DNA from: an uncultured Prevotellaceae bacterium
GTDB taxonomy: Bacteria > Bacteroidota > Bacteroidia > Bacteroidales > Bacteroidaceae
Direction of reading: 5' to 3'
Length of the DNA stretch: 64,000 bases
Assembly: GCA_949295905.1 (NCBI GenBank)
Contig: CASFNA010000023.1
Coordinates: forward strand, 62,001-126,000
Numbering within the stretch: position 1 is the stretch's first letter; every line of letters starts with the position of its first letter. The position numbers and the translations under genes are program-made. This document shows, in pieces, positions 25,969-35,630 of this stretch. The notes beneath the pieces are model-generated. The model did no database searches. It worked only from the letters and a program-made list of their open reading frames with translations, and was not told the DNA's origin.

Positions 25969-27609
25969 TTATTCCTGTTCCAGCGCAAGTGTCTTTGTCG
26001 GCCTGTCGCATATGTCGGCAGGTCCCCAATACTGGATTGGTCCTGGATAGATATAGCAAGTTTCTTTTGCCCATCTGTCACGGTTCCTTTCCAGTTCCTT
26101 GAACGGATTGCCGTCGAGTTCAACCAGCGCCTTGCGTATAACGGGCTTCATTTCGCCGTTCCTGCGCTCGATGTTCATCATCATTGTGATTGGCACACCT
26201 CCTGCTTTCCATTCGCTTGCAGGCTTTGTGGTGTTCTGCACTATTGCCATGTAACCAGTCTTGCCATTGGCTATGAGGTGAGCTGCGCTTGTACCCAGTG
26301 CGTAACAATAGTCGGCATCGAAATTGGAGGGAGCGGCGCAACGGCCTTCGTATCCGAAGAAGTGGTGCAGTGATGCGAACTTGCCGGTATATTTGCCTTC
26401 TTTTGCCCATTCTGCCAACTTTGCCTCGCACATGTCAGACAGGAGTTTCTCTGTTTCAATCAGCGAAACCTGCACATTTCCATGCGGGTCCCTGTCCAAA
26501 GACAGCTGGCGTGCCACGTTGCCTGGCAATGTGGAGAATGTCTGCTTGTTCTCCTCGCTCAAGTGAGCCATGATGTATTCGCGCTGTGCTTGAGGGGCGA
26601 GTCCCTTGTAGTCGTCGCCATGGGAAGCAAGCAGGTCGTTGAGCTCTTCGATAAGTTTTCCAATGGAAGGAATGAACTCTATCAGGCCTTCAGGTACAAG
26701 GATTACGCCGAAATTGTTGCCTTGTGACGCGCGGTAGGCGATAACCTCGCATATCTGCTCGACAATCTGGTTAAGCGTCATGTTCTTTGCCTTGACCTCT
26801 TCAGATATGAGGCAGATGTTCGGCTGGCACTGCAATGCGCATTCCAATGCGATGTGGCTGGCGGAACGCCCCATTAGCTTTATGAAGTGCCAATACTTGC
26901 GTGCCGAGTTGCAGTCGCGTTCAACGTTGCCTACAAGCTCGGAATATGTCTTTGTGGCTGTGTCAAATCCAAAAGAAGTCTCAATCTGGCTGTTCTTGAG
27001 GTCGCCGTCGATTGTTTTCGGGCATCCTATAACCTGTACTCCATATTTTTTTGCCGCATAATATTCGGCCAGCACGCAGGCGTTTGTGTTCGAGTCGTCG
27101 CCGCCGATGATGACAAGCGCCTTGATGTTGAGTTCGCGTACTATCTCAAGTCCCTTCTCGAACTGTTCAACTTTTTCCAATTTCGTGCGTCCAGAGCCTA
27201 TCATGTCGAATCCGCCGGTGTTGCGGTAGTCGTCAATGAAGTCTTTTGTTATTTCAATGTAATTGTGGTCAACCAATCCGCCGGGGCCGAGGATGAATCC
27301 ATACAGCTTGTTTTCAGGATTCATCTTCTTTATTGTATCAAACAATCCTGTTATGACGTTGTGGCCGCCGGGGGCCTGTCCGCCGCTTAAGATTACGCCG
27401 ACGTTTGTGACTTCGCTGTTTTCAGTTTCGCTCGGTTCGAATTCTACAACCGGCATACCGTAAGTATTAGGAAACAACTGCTTGATTTCCTCTTGATTGT
27501 CTACGCTTTGAGTCGGAGCACCCTCTTTTACCTTAACTAACCCCTTAAGTGCTTCCGGCAATTTTGGAATGTAAGCCATCCTGGCTTGTTGCAATGCACT
27601 TTTTTCCAT
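25969..27609 (-). CDS. pfp: Diphosphate--fructose-6-phosphate 1-phosphotransferase
   Basis: A 546-residue phosphofructokinase using inorganic pyrophosphate as phosphate donor, working reversibly between glycolysis and gluconeogenesis. The long form resembles plant and Bacteroidota PFP. Motifs: GVILSGGQAPGGHNVI, the substrate GPGG loop, the PPi-type IIGGDDSNTNACVLAEYY (the Asp after GGD marks PPi use), CPKTIDGDLKN, and ELVGNVERDCNSARKYWHFIKLMGRSASH. ATG at 27609 is the first in frame. The -7 element CAAAATTA (27663-27670, minus strand) supports its own promoter. No ATP-dependent pfkA is in the window. Confidence 0.97.
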   Translation of the reverse strand: MEKSALQQARMAYIPKLPEALKGLVKVKEGAPTQSVDNQEEIKQLFPNTYGMPVVEFEPSETENSEVTNVGVILSGGQAPGGHNVITGLFDTIKKMNPENKLYGFILGPGGLVDHNYIEITKDFIDDYRNTGGFDMIGSGRTKLEKVEQFEKGLEIVRELNIKALVIIGGDDSNTNACVLAEYYAAKKYGVQVIGCPKTIDGDLKNSQIETSFGFDTATKTYSELVGNVERDCNSARKYWHFIKLMGRSASHIALECALQCQPNICLISEEVKAKNMTLNQIVEQICEVIAYRASQGNNFGVILVPEGLIEFIPSIGKLIEELNDLLASHGDDYKGLAPQAQREYIMAHLSEENKQTFSTLPGNVARQLSLDRDPHGNVQVSLIETEKLLSDMCEAKLAEWAKEGKYTGKFASLHHFFGYEGRCAAPSNFDADYCYALGTSAAHLIANGKTGYMAIVQNTTKPASEWKAGGVPITMMMNIERRNGEMKPVIRKALVELDGNPFKELERNRDRWAKETCYIYPGPIQYWGPADICDRPTKTLALEQE

Positions 27610-27745
27610 GACGATAAATTTAAATTTAATTATTCAAGTAAGCCTTTTTTGTTGGGCACGTGCAAAATTACGAAAATTCATCCACATGTGAAAATAAATG
27701 ACCTTGAATTCTATGAAAAATCCGTCAATGTACGGGCTTATTGCA

Positions 27746-27824
27746 GAAGGCCGTCTTTTGTCTTGTTAAAGACGGCCTTTCGGGCTGTAAAAGACCATCT
27801 TTGGGAACGTGAAATGCGGTCTTT
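27746..27824. repeat. 22-base palindromic array, four exactly spaced units
   Basis: Units GAAGGCCGTCTTT (27746), AAAGACGGCCTTT (27768), AAAGACCATCTTT (27790) and AAATGCGGTCTTT (27812) begin exactly 22 bases apart. Spacers are TGTCTTGTT, CGGGCTGTA and GGGAACGTG. The first pair match as reverse complements at 12 of 13 bases, the second pair at 11 of 13. The array occupies the divergent space between pfp and the plus-strand gene at 28001. The rest of the stretch 27610-28000 has only promoter-like AT-rich DNA. Confidence 0.92.
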
Positions 27825-27961
27825 TGCAAAACAGGTGTTTTCGTGTCCTGTGACGCCTGCATGCTTTTTGCATGCAACGGCTTGTCTGCGTATAAACTGA
27901 ATAAAATATAAAAAATGTATGTTTTCCTTGTGCAACGCATTAACATTTGCCATTTATTTCT

Positions 27962-27969
27962 TATATTTG
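27962..27969 (+). promoter_or_regulatory. Candidate -7 element before the 89-residue gene
   Basis: TATATTTG matches TAnnTTTG and lies 31 bases before the ATG at 28001. Confidence 0.5.
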
Positions 27970-28000
27970 CCATGGATAACCAGGATTAAAGTTAATAATT

Positions 28001-28270
28001 ATGGCAAACAAACGTAAACTGAAAAAGATAATCAACTATATTTGCAGCGACCTTTTCTCCGAGTGCATGGCTGCGTCGTTGTATAGTGACAAGAAGAATC
28101 AGGAGGAAGTAAATGCGATATTGACATCAATCATTATCGTGCAACGCAATTACATATGCCGCATATCCCATGTAGAGCCGGGTATGTCGCCGCGGGCTTA
28201 TTTCAAGGACCTGAAAGATAAATTCAGCATACAAGTGGAAGAAATAACCGACAATATCGCAACCATTTAA
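28001..28270 (+). CDS. Small conserved-looking protein, unknown function
   Basis: An 89-residue protein, mostly helical and mildly basic at the N-terminus (MANKRKLKKIINYICSDLFS), with Cys15 and Cys22 spaced CSDLFSEC. It has no membrane segment and no recognised domain. It is followed 20 bases later by a lysophospholipid acyltransferase gene, then a large lipoprotein gene, likely one operon. I recognise the general type as a Bacteroidales hypothetical but cannot assign a role. Confidence 0.72.
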   Translation: MANKRKLKKIINYICSDLFSECMAASLYSDKKNQEEVNAILTSIIIVQRNYICRISHVEPGMSPRAYFKDLKDKFSIQVEEITDNIATI

Positions 28271-28290
28271 AACCACTCATACAAATTCTT

Positions 28291-28842
28291 ATGCTTCAAG
28301 GATTTTGCAGATGGATTTTATATAAGCGGTTGGGGTGGAAAAAGAATGTGACAGTCAGCCATTCCGAAAAATTCATAATCTGTCTTGCTCCCCATACGAG
28401 CAATGTTGATTTCCTTATAGGCCTGCTATACAGGACGGCTGAAAATATGGAAATTGGATTCTTGATGAAAAAGGAATGGTTTGTTTGGCCGCTTGGCGTA
28501 TTGCTCAAGAAGATGGGAGGAATACCCGTGTGGAGAGACAAGCATACGAGAATGACAGACCTGCTGGCTGAAACGGCCATGCGTGAAAAGGTTTTCAGGC
28601 TTTGCATTACACCGGAGGGTACAAGGTCGCTGAATCCTGATTGGAAAAGAGGCTTCTATTATATAGCTTCGAAAGCCAGGATTCCGATACTTTTGTATGG
28701 CCTTGACTATAAGCGCAAGCTTATCCAGTGCACAGAAAGCCTGATGCCCGGCGGCGACATAGACAAGGACATGGCTGAAATCAAGAATTATTTTACTGGT
28801 TTTACGGGACGGCATCCTGAATTATTCACAACCGGGAACTAA
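28291..28842 (+). CDS. PlsC-type 1-acyl-glycerol-3-phosphate acyltransferase
   Basis: A 183-residue acyltransferase with the HX4D motif HTSNVD (His35, Asp40) and the substrate motif EGTRS (109-113) in TPEGTRSLNPDWKRG. These proteins transfer an acyl chain to lysophosphatidate or a related lipid at the inner membrane. It is shorter than typical PlsC (about 240), as usual for this Bacteroidales subfamily. The acceptor is unknown. It lies 2 bases before the next gene, so co-translation is likely. Confidence 0.9.
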   Translation: MLQGFCRWILYKRLGWKKNVTVSHSEKFIICLAPHTSNVDFLIGLLYRTAENMEIGFLMKKEWFVWPLGVLLKKMGGIPVWRDKHTRMTDLLAETAMREKVFRLCITPEGTRSLNPDWKRGFYYIASKARIPILLYGLDYKRKLIQCTESLMPGGDIDKDMAEIKNYFTGFTGRHPELFTTGN

Positions 28843-28844
28843 CC

Positions 28845-31469
28845 ATGCAAAAGAATATTTATATTTTCTTGTTCTGCATCCTTCTTACAGCATGCGGAAC
28901 GCAACGTAGTGTAATATCGTCAACGTCAGGCGGCAAGGACAAGAAGCCTTTTAAAGAAATAAAGTACAATATTGAATATAAAGGTCTTCCTTGGGTTGAG
29001 AACATATCAAAACCAATAAATATCACCCGTGGACTGCAAAACAAGCATATGGCGATATGGGCGAGCCACGGACGCTATTACGACCAGAACAAGGGCATAT
29101 GGAAATGGCAGCGCCCCAACATGTTCTGTACAAACGAAGATTTGTTTACACAAACAATAGTAGTGCCCTACCTTATTCCTATGCTTGAGAAAGCCGGGGC
29201 GATAGTGTTCACGCCGCGCGAGCGCGACTGGCAGAAAAACGAAGTGGTGGTAGACAACGACGATGAGACCAAGCTGCCTTATTACACTGAAATAAACATC
29301 AGTCGCAAGTGGGAGGATGCCGGTACAAGAGGGTTCGCAGCGGGCAAGAAGGAATACGGTGGGCGTGAAAACCCCTTCAATGACGGCACAGCGCGCATGG
29401 CCGTAGCATCGCCGTCGAAAGAATGCGAAATATCCTACCAGCCTCGGTTCGCCCAGAGCGGCGGATACGCCGTTTACGTCAGCTATCCTACACATAAAAG
29501 AAGCGTCCCAGATGCCAAATATATCGTATATCATAAGGGGCGACGCACAGTCTTCAGCGTCAATCAACGTATGGGTGGCGGTACGTGGGTGTATCTTGGG
29601 ACATTTGAGTTCGACCAAGGGTGCAACTCCGCCAACCGTGTTGTACTTACAAACGAAAGTGCATACCAAGGTGTAGTGACAGCAGATGCTGTACGCTTTG
29701 GCGGAGGAATGGGACTTATCGCGAGGGACGGCAAGACAAGCGGACTGCCAAAATGCCTCGAAGGAGCGCGTTACTATGCGCAATGGGCCGGCGCGCCGGA
29801 GAGCGTTTACCGTGCCAAGAACGGTACAGACGACTATAAGGAAGACATTTACACCAGGCCTTTCATGACGAACTGGCTTGTGGGTGGTTCTTGTTTCGCG
29901 CCGAAGGACAAAGGGCTCAATGTGCCGATAGAACTGGCTTTGGCCGTACATAGCGACGCCGGTTACTCGAAAGACTACTCGTCACTTGTAGGTTCGTTGG
30001 CTATTTGCACTACAAATACAGGCAACGGGCTTCTTGCTTCTGGCTATTCACGCAGAAATTCGAAAACGTTTGCAAGCATGTTGCTTGAAAATGCCAATAA
30101 TGACATTGTAAAGACATACGGTAAGTGGAACATCCGCAATTTGTATGACAGAAACTATGCCGAAACAAGATGCCCGGTGGTGCCGTCCGCAATCATAGAA
30201 ACTTTGTCGCATCAGAACTTCCCTGACATGTTCATGGCGCAAGACCCTAATTTCCGCTTTACCCTTGCCCGCAGCATATACAAATCTATCTTAAGGTTCA
30301 ACTCTGAAATGCACGATACGAAATGTGTTGTTACACCACTTGCTCCGATAAACGTCAGCACCGAGTTTTTTGCAGGAGACACCATCATTGTAAGATGGGA
30401 CGCACAGCCGGATGTGACAGAGCCGTCGGCAATGCCGCAATCATATGTTCTTTATACATCCATAGGTGATTACGGTTTTGATAATGGCATACGTGTAAAC
30501 GGCACTGCCTGCAAAATCAAGTTGGCACCGAATACTCTGTACAACTTCAAGATTTCGGCAATAAATGAAGGCGGTGAAAGTTTTACATCCGAAGTGGTAT
30601 CGGCTTTGTATAATCCTAATGCAGAAGAGACGGTGCTCATAGTCAACGGCTTCCAACGCCTTGCTGCTCCAGCTCCCGTCAATGACGGCGCAAGACAGGG
30701 CTTCGACCTTGACGCAGACCCTGGCGTTTCGTTCGGCAAAACGCTTGGATTTGCAGGCAGGCAGATATGCTTTGACAAAAGCGAGGCTGGCAAGGAAGGA
30801 GAAGGAAGTTTAGGTTACAGTGGCAATGAATTGGCCGGACATATAATAGCGGGCAACGACTTCAACTACATTCCCATTCATGCAAAAGCCATAATGAGCG
30901 CCGGAAAATACAATATTGCAAGCTGCTCGAAATTCGCCTTGGGTAAGAATGTATCAGATTTAGGACGTTATGGGTGCATAGACCTCATACTTGGTTTGGA
31001 AAAGGATGACGGGTATTCGCTGCGGCAATACAAAACATTCACGCCTAAAATGCAATCACTTCTTTCCAACTATACGCGTCAAGGCGGAAATCTGATTGTC
31101 AGCGGTGCTTATGTCGGTAGCGATATGAAAAGCCGTGAAGAAGTAGATTTCATCAACAACGTATTGCATATTTCTTCAAATGGGACAATACGGCCGGGAG
31201 CAGACAATGCCGTAAACGGTATGGGGACATCGTTTAACATATATACAACGTTAAATGAATTCAACTATGCGGCAACTTCCATCAATCTTATAAGTCCAAT
31301 TGAGCCTGCATTTTGCGCCTTGACCGAAAGTAATGGGCACTCTGTTTGTGTCGCATACAATGGTGACAGGTTCCGTACGTTTACCATGGGATTTCCTTTC
31401 GAGTGCATTACATCAGAGAAGAAACAATCATTGATAATGAGAGGCATACTTGACTTTATTTTCAATTAA
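28845..31469 (+). CDS. Amidase_3/golvesin-domain lipoprotein (often misannotated xanthan lyase)
   Basis: An 874-residue lipoprotein (signal MQKNIYIFLFCILLTAC, Cys17). A zinc amidase_3-like fold is split by an insert: a first His motif in ASHGRYYD (about 69-75), a golvesin/Xly-type beta domain at about 190-290 (GYAVYVSYPTHKRS to VTADAVRFGGGMG), a second His in LAVHSDAG (about 366), and Glu of SAIIETLSHQNF (about 449). This suggests a peptidoglycan amidase. A fibronectin III-like domain (about 500-590) and a C-terminal region of unknown type follow. The name xanthan lyase in databases derives from the golvesin part and is not supported by the rest. Confidence 0.85.
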   Translation: MQKNIYIFLFCILLTACGTQRSVISSTSGGKDKKPFKEIKYNIEYKGLPWVENISKPINITRGLQNKHMAIWASHGRYYDQNKGIWKWQRPNMFCTNEDLFTQTIVVPYLIPMLEKAGAIVFTPRERDWQKNEVVVDNDDETKLPYYTEINISRKWEDAGTRGFAAGKKEYGGRENPFNDGTARMAVASPSKECEISYQPRFAQSGGYAVYVSYPTHKRSVPDAKYIVYHKGRRTVFSVNQRMGGGTWVYLGTFEFDQGCNSANRVVLTNESAYQGVVTADAVRFGGGMGLIARDGKTSGLPKCLEGARYYAQWAGAPESVYRAKNGTDDYKEDIYTRPFMTNWLVGGSCFAPKDKGLNVPIELALAVHSDAGYSKDYSSLVGSLAICTTNTGNGLLASGYSRRNSKTFASMLLENANNDIVKTYGKWNIRNLYDRNYAETRCPVVPSAIIETLSHQNFPDMFMAQDPNFRFTLARSIYKSILRFNSEMHDTKCVVTPLAPINVSTEFFAGDTIIVRWDAQPDVTEPSAMPQSYVLYTSIGDYGFDNGIRVNGTACKIKLAPNTLYNFKISAINEGGESFTSEVVSALYNPNAEETVLIVNGFQRLAAPAPVNDGARQGFDLDADPGVSFGKTLGFAGRQICFDKSEAGKEGEGSLGYSGNELAGHIIAGNDFNYIPIHAKAIMSAGKYNIASCSKFALGKNVSDLGRYGCIDLILGLEKDDGYSLRQYKTFTPKMQSLLSNYTRQGGNLIVSGAYVGSDMKSREEVDFINNVLHISSNGTIRPGADNAVNGMGTSFNIYTTLNEFNYAATSINLISPIEPAFCALTESNGHSVCVAYNGDRFRTFTMGFPFECITSEKKQSLIMRGILDFIFN

Positions 31470-31510
31470 GTCATCTTAAAATTGGAGAAAAATCTTTATC
31501 CATACAAAAT

Positions 31511-31554
31511 AAAAACGGGTCATCAAAGGCTGTGTCCTCAATGACCCGTTTTTT
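31511..31554. terminator. Bidirectional terminator
   Basis: AAAAACGGGTCAT (31511-31523) and ATGACCCGTTTTTT (31541-31554) form a 13-base stem with an A-run on the left and T-run on the right. It serves the convergent amidase-lipoprotein gene and the Crp/Fnr gene. Confidence 0.92.
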
Positions 31555-31557
31555 ATA

Positions 31558-32157
31558 TTATTCTCCTAATGTTATGTTTGCACGAACTCGGCTTAATGTT
31601 TCAGGAGTCATTTGCAGATAACTTGCAATATATACTAATGGAGCGCGCAATGACAGTTGCGGAGACAATTTGCATAGTTTCCTGTAACGGTCTTGGGCTG
31701 TTTCGAAACGTACCAAGTCTGCATGAATCTGAGAATTAATCAAAGATTCTTCGAGTATTTTCCTATACAATATCTGTATGTTTACATTATGCAAAGCCAC
31801 TTCTTCAAGCCTGGCTTTGGGTAAGGCATATATTAGGACGGGCTCCAAAGCTTCAACTTGCAAGCGAGTCGGTTCCTCTTTGAAAAGGCTTTCGATACAC
31901 ATTATTATTTCTCCCTCGGGAGCCATGTGCTCTGTTACGTCTTTGCCTTTTTTGAAATAGAATTGGCGCACAAGTCCTTTCTCTATGTAATATATGTTTT
32001 TGCAAACTTCTCCTTCCTTCAAAATCATGTCGCCTTTGGCAAACTTCATTTGAACAAGTACGTTTTCAAGGATGTCAAGCTCGTCGTGAGTCATTGTACT
32101 GTACTTACGTGCAAGCTCCCGCGCTATGTCGCGCTTTGTTTTCAACATCTCTTTCAT
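31558..32157 (-). CDS. Crp/Fnr-family transcriptional regulator
   Basis: A 199-residue protein: an N-terminal cyclic-nucleotide-binding-type jelly roll (about 20-135; for example FAKGDMILKEGEVCKNIYYIEKGLVRQFYFKKGKD), a dimerisation helix, and a short helix-turn-helix (about 163-192: LVYIASYLQMTPETLSRVRAN). The cAMP phosphate-binding signature is absent, so it may sense another ligand or none. A Shine-Dalgarno AAAGGAGGAAGG stands before the ATG. It lies 36 bases after the lepA stop on the same strand, so may share a transcript with lepA. Confidence 0.88.
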   Translation of the reverse strand: MKEMLKTKRDIARELARKYSTMTHDELDILENVLVQMKFAKGDMILKEGEVCKNIYYIEKGLVRQFYFKKGKDVTEHMAPEGEIIMCIESLFKEEPTRLQVEALEPVLIYALPKARLEEVALHNVNIQILYRKILEESLINSQIHADLVRFETAQDRYRKLCKLSPQLSLRAPLVYIASYLQMTPETLSRVRANITLGE

Positions 32158-32193
32158 TCCTTCCTCCTTTCATTGTTGTTCAACTCATACGCA

Positions 32194-33975
32194 TCAGTCC
32201 AATTTCAATACTGCAAGAAACGCTTTCTGCGGAACTTCTACATTCCCGATTTGTTTCATTCGTTTCTTTCCTTTCTTTTGCTTTTCCAATAACTTGCGTT
32301 TACGGCTGACATCGCCGCCATAACACTTTGCCGTGACATCTTTACGTACGCACTTTATTGTTTCGCGCGCTATGATTTTCGAGCCTATTGCTGCCTGTAT
32401 GGCAATGTCAAATTGTTGTCTTGGTATCAGCTCTTTAAGCTTTTCACACATCCTGCGGCCCAAAACTACTGCATTGTCCTGATGTGTCAAGGTTGACAGT
32501 GCATCAACAGGCTCACCGTTTAGCAGTATGTCAAGCTTTGCAAGCTTTGACGGGCGGAAGCAATCGACATGGTAGTCAAATGAAGCGTACCCCTTTGAGA
32601 TGCTTTTCAACTTATCATAAAAGTCTATCACAATCTCACCTAATGGTATCATAAAATACAACTCCACCCTGTTTCCGCTGACATATTCTTGCTTGACAAG
32701 TTCTCCACGCTTGTCAAGGCAAAGTTTCATTATCGGACCGATATAATCGGTGCTTGTTATTATGGATGCACGAATGTATGGTTCTTCGATGTGGTCTATC
32801 ATAGTCGCGTCCGGTAATCCCGATGGATTATGTACCTCCTTGGCATTTCCTTGCTTGTCATAAACCATGTAGGATACATTGGGAACTGTCGTAATGACAT
32901 CCATATTAAATTCCCTGTCCAAACGCTCTTGTACAATTTCCATATGAAGTAGGCCAAGGAAGCCACAACGAAAACCGAATCCTAACGCAACCGACGATTC
33001 CGGCGAGAATGTCAATGAAGCATCGTTCAACTGCAATTTCTCAAGTGAGGCTCGTAAGTTTTCGTAATCAGCAGGGTCAATGGGATATACTCCGGCAAAA
33101 ACCATTGGCTTTACTTCTTGGAAACCTGATATGGCTTTGTCGCATGGAGTGTTTACATGGGTTATCGTATCACCGACCTTTACTTCTTTGCTGTCCTTTA
33201 TTCCACTTATGATATATCCCACGTCTCCTGTACCCAAGCTTGCGCGAGGTATCATGTCCATTTTCAATACTCCAACTTCGTCAGCCACATATTCCATCCC
33301 TGTATTGAAAAATTTGACTTTGTCCCCCTTGCTTATGATACCGTTCTCAATCTTGAAATAAGCGATTATGCCCCTGAAAGGATTGAAGACAGAATCAAAT
33401 ATCAATGCTTGTAATGGTGCATTAGTATCACCTGTAGGATGCGGAACACGCTCAACGACAGCATCCAATATTTCTTTTATTCCTTCACCAGTCTTGCCTG
33501 AAGCACGTAAGATTTCACTACGGCTACAGCCTAACAAATCAACAATTTCATCTTCCACCTCATCCGGCATGGCTGACGGCATGTCAATCTTGTTTATTAT
33601 AGGAATTATCTCCAAGTCATGCTCAAGCGCCATGTACAAGTTGCTTATAGTTTGGGCTTGCACGCCTTGCGTGGCATCAACAACAAGCAACGCACCTTCA
33701 CATGCCGCAATGCTTCTTGATACTTCATAGGAAAAGTCAACGTGTCCCGGAGTGTCGATTAGATTAAGCACATACTTTGAACCTTTATAATCGTATTCCA
33801 TCTGTATGGCATGGCTCTTTATCGTGATACCTCGTTCACGCTCAAGTTCCATGTCGTCAAGCATTTGTCCTTCTGTTATTTGGATTGTATTGGTATATTC
33901 CAACAAACGGTCTGCTATAGTAGATTTTCCGTGGTCGATATGTGCTATTATGCAAAAGTTCCTAATTTCGTTCAT
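32194..33975 (-). CDS. lepA: Elongation factor 4 (LepA)
   Basis: A 593-residue ribosome-associated GTPase that back-translocates or assists initiation. G1 is [10 protein letters not shown]3 is DTPGHVDF, G4 is NKIDMP; domains II-IV and the LepA-specific C-terminal domain follow ([25 protein letters not shown] end). I chose the ATG at 33975, which gives the usual [16 protein letters not shown] start; a TTG one codon upstream is not needed. The -7 box at 33996-34003 matches TAnnTTTG. Confidence 0.98.
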   Translation of the reverse strand: MNEIRNFCIIAHIDHGKSTIADRLLEYTNTIQITEGQMLDDMELERERGITIKSHAIQMEYDYKGSKYVLNLIDTPGHVDFSYEVSRSIAACEGALLVVDATQGVQAQTISNLYMALEHDLEIIPIINKIDMPSAMPDEVEDEIVDLLGCSRSEILRASGKTGEGIKEILDAVVERVPHPTGDTNAPLQALIFDSVFNPFRGIIAYFKIENGIISKGDKVKFFNTGMEYVADEVGVLKMDMIPRASLGTGDVGYIISGIKDSKEVKVGDTITHVNTPCDKAISGFQEVKPMVFAGVYPIDPADYENLRASLEKLQLNDASLTFSPESSVALGFGFRCGFLGLLHMEIVQERLDREFNMDVITTVPNVSYMVYDKQGNAKEVHNPSGLPDATMIDHIEEPYIRASIITSTDYIGPIMKLCLDKRGELVKQEYVSGNRVELYFMIPLGEIVIDFYDKLKSISKGYASFDYHVDCFRPSKLAKLDILLNGEPVDALSTLTHQDNAVVLGRRMCEKLKELIPRQQFDIAIQAAIGSKIIARETIKCVRKDVTAKCYGGDVSRKRKLLEKQKKGKKRMKQIGNVEVPQKAFLAVLKLD

Positions 33976-33995
33976 CAATCAATCTTTTTGGAACG

Positions 33996-34003
33996 CAAAT
34001 ATA
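33996..34003 (-). promoter_or_regulatory. Candidate -7 element of lepA
   Basis: On the minus strand TATATTTG, 20 bases before the lepA ATG. No -33 TTG was found at the right spacing. Confidence 0.5.
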
Positions 34004-34130
34004 CAAAAAAATGCCATTCATTCCTAAGAAATTGGCTATTTTTATGAATAAATTGAAAAAAACGACTTGCAGATATGCATATAGAAAAGATATTGCTTAA
34101 CTTTGCATAATATAGAAAGAATTAATATCA

Positions 34131-34529
34131 ATGAAAAAATATTTATTTGTTTTTACTTGCGCTGTCATTTTCGCATCTTGCCATGAAAGCCTTGAAGACA
34201 AAGCTGCCCGTGAAGCAAAGGAGTTTACACGCAAGAATTGTCCTGTACAAGTTTCAGAGTTTATTGTTAATGACAGTATGACTTATGAAAAAAACAAGAA
34301 GACAATCCATTATTTTTATACTATTAGCGGTAAAGCCGATACAGTGGCGGCAATAAATAACCAGCAGGCAAAGGAGGAATTGGTAAAAGGTGTGAAGGAG
34401 GCAACATCAATAAGAGTCTATAAGGAACATGGTTTTAACTTTGCCTACACATATTATTCGTCAAAAAACAAGGGGAAAAAACTTATAGAGGTCATCGTAA
34501 CCCCTGAAGACTATAATAGCGTTAAATAA
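34131..34529 (+). CDS. Small lipoprotein, unknown function
   Basis: A 132-residue protein with lipoprotein signal MKKYLFVFTCAVIFASC (Cys17), then a compact alpha/beta domain, starting HESLEDKAAREAKEFTRK, with a central beta hairpin (KTIHYFYTISGKADTV) and a C-terminal YKEHGFNFAYTYYSSKNKGK. No cysteine other than the lipobox and one in the NCPV segment. It is transcribed divergently from lepA with a TAACTTTG element at 34098-34105. It may belong to a family of small Bacteroidales lipoproteins; function is unknown. Confidence 0.78.
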   Translation: MKKYLFVFTCAVIFASCHESLEDKAAREAKEFTRKNCPVQVSEFIVNDSMTYEKNKKTIHYFYTISGKADTVAAINNQQAKEELVKGVKEATSIRVYKEHGFNFAYTYYSSKNKGKKLIEVIVTPEDYNSVK

Positions 34530-34547
34530 TGAATTTAACTGAAAAAG

Positions 34548-34579
34548 AGTACGAGGGAGCCATCAAGCCCCCTCGTACT
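34548..34579. terminator. Bidirectional terminator
   Basis: AGTACGAGGG (34548-34557) pairs with CCCTCGTACT (34570-34579), with A/T-rich flanks. It overlaps the last base of the TSCPD gene stop and serves both convergent genes. Confidence 0.85.
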
Positions 34580-34836
34580 TATTTGATACTTTTTAATGCA
34601 TCTATTGCACGGCATAATTGGTCTGGGCAACTTGTCTGCTTGTTCCCACAACGAATGCCGTCAAGGCGCTTTTTAACTTCATCAGCATCCATTCCATTTA
34701 CCAGAGAGCAGATACCTTGCAGGTTCCCATTGCATCCACCGATAAAACTTATGTTGTTTATTCGGTTATTGTCATCAATTTCGAGATTGATGACTTTGCT
34801 GCAAGTACCTGATGTCGTGTATGAAATCTTATTCAC
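34579..34836 (-). CDS. TSCPD domain protein (TIGR03905 type)
   Basis: An 85-residue protein with the TSCPD motif (TSCPDQLCRAI, about residues 68-78) and a first motif GGCNGNLQGICSLVNGM. This short form, with Cys-rich loops, is the type named TIGR03905. In larger proteins the TSCPD domain is found at the end of certain ribonucleotide reductases; the stand-alone function is unknown. The start codon here is GTG at 34836, the only plausible start. It is followed 31 bases upstream on the same strand by yebC, so both may be in one transcript. Confidence 0.85.
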   Translation of the reverse strand: MNKISYTTSGTCSKVINLEIDDNNRINNISFIGGCNGNLQGICSLVNGMDADEVKKRLDGIRCGNKQTSCPDQLCRAIDALKSIK

Positions 34837-34867
34837 TTAAATAAAACATTTATATACGGCTAAAGGA

Positions 34868-35596
34868 TTATTCTTCAGGCTTCATGTTGGTATAAACATT
34901 CTGCACATCGTCGTCATCCTCAAGCAAGTCAACCATCTTGTCTATCGTCGCACGTTCCTCAGGAGTAACTTCTTTCAAGTCATTAGGAATGCGTGTAAAC
35001 TCAGCTCCTGTAACTTCAAATCCGTTTTCTTCCAGATGTTTTTGAATGTCACCAAAACTCTTCGGGTCGCCGTATATTGTTATCTCGTCAGTCTCATCGT
35101 CTACGTCATAGTCTTCCTCTACGCCATAATCAATAAGGTCGAGGATTAATTCGTCAATATCAAGACCGTCCTTTTTCTTGAAAGTGAAAACACATTTGTG
35201 GTCAAACAAGAAAGACAGGCTGCCCATTGTACCAAGGTTTCCGCTGAACTTGTTGAATATTGCACGCACATTGCCTACCGTTCGGGTTGTATTGTCTGTC
35301 GCTGCATCTACAAATATAGCAATGCCATGCGGACCATATCCTTCATATGTGACTTCTTTGTAGTCGCTTTGGTCTTTACCCATAGCGTTTTTTATTGCGC
35401 GCTTCACATTCTCCAGCGGCATATTCTCACGTTTCGCATTGAGGATTATCGAACGCAAGTGTGGATTGTTGTCCGGGTCGGGACCGCCAGCTTTCACGGC
35501 AATGGCTATTTGTTTGCCTATTTTTGTAAAAGTCCTGGCCATATGGCCCCATCTTTTCAGCTTGGTAGCTTTACGGTATTCAAATGCTCTTCCCAT
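34868..35596 (-). CDS. yebC: YebC/PmpR-family protein
   Basis: A 242-residue protein of the YebC/TACO1 family. It shows the N-terminal MGRAFEYRKATKLKRWGHMA, the central NPHLRSIILNAKRENMPLENVKRAIKNAMGK, the beta-domain YEGYGPHGIAIFVDAATDN, and the acidic C-terminus. Members are DNA-binding regulators or, by more recent work, translation factors relieving ribosome stalling at prolines; which applies here is not shown. It follows pheT on the same strand with a 34-base gap. Confidence 0.93.
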   Translation of the reverse strand: MGRAFEYRKATKLKRWGHMARTFTKIGKQIAIAVKAGGPDPDNNPHLRSIILNAKRENMPLENVKRAIKNAMGKDQSDYKEVTYEGYGPHGIAIFVDAATDNTTRTVGNVRAIFNKFSGNLGTMGSLSFLFDHKCVFTFKKKDGLDIDELILDLIDYGVEEDYDVDDETDEITIYGDPKSFGDIQKHLEENGFEVTGAEFTRIPNDLKEVTPEERATIDKMVDLLEDDDDVQNVYTNMKPEE

Positions 35597-35630
35597 ATTT
35601 ATTGTTTTATAATTATCTTGTTGTTGTGTA

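Noticed and set aside
27746-27824. A CRISPR array
   Set aside because: Repeats are 13 bases and variable, spacers are 9 bases and similar to one another, and no cas gene is present.
27746-27824. The arrays as simple factor-independent terminators
   Set aside because: They have no consistent T-run and some lie upstream of genes or between divergent genes; true terminators with T-runs are found separately nearby (for example 58231-58270).
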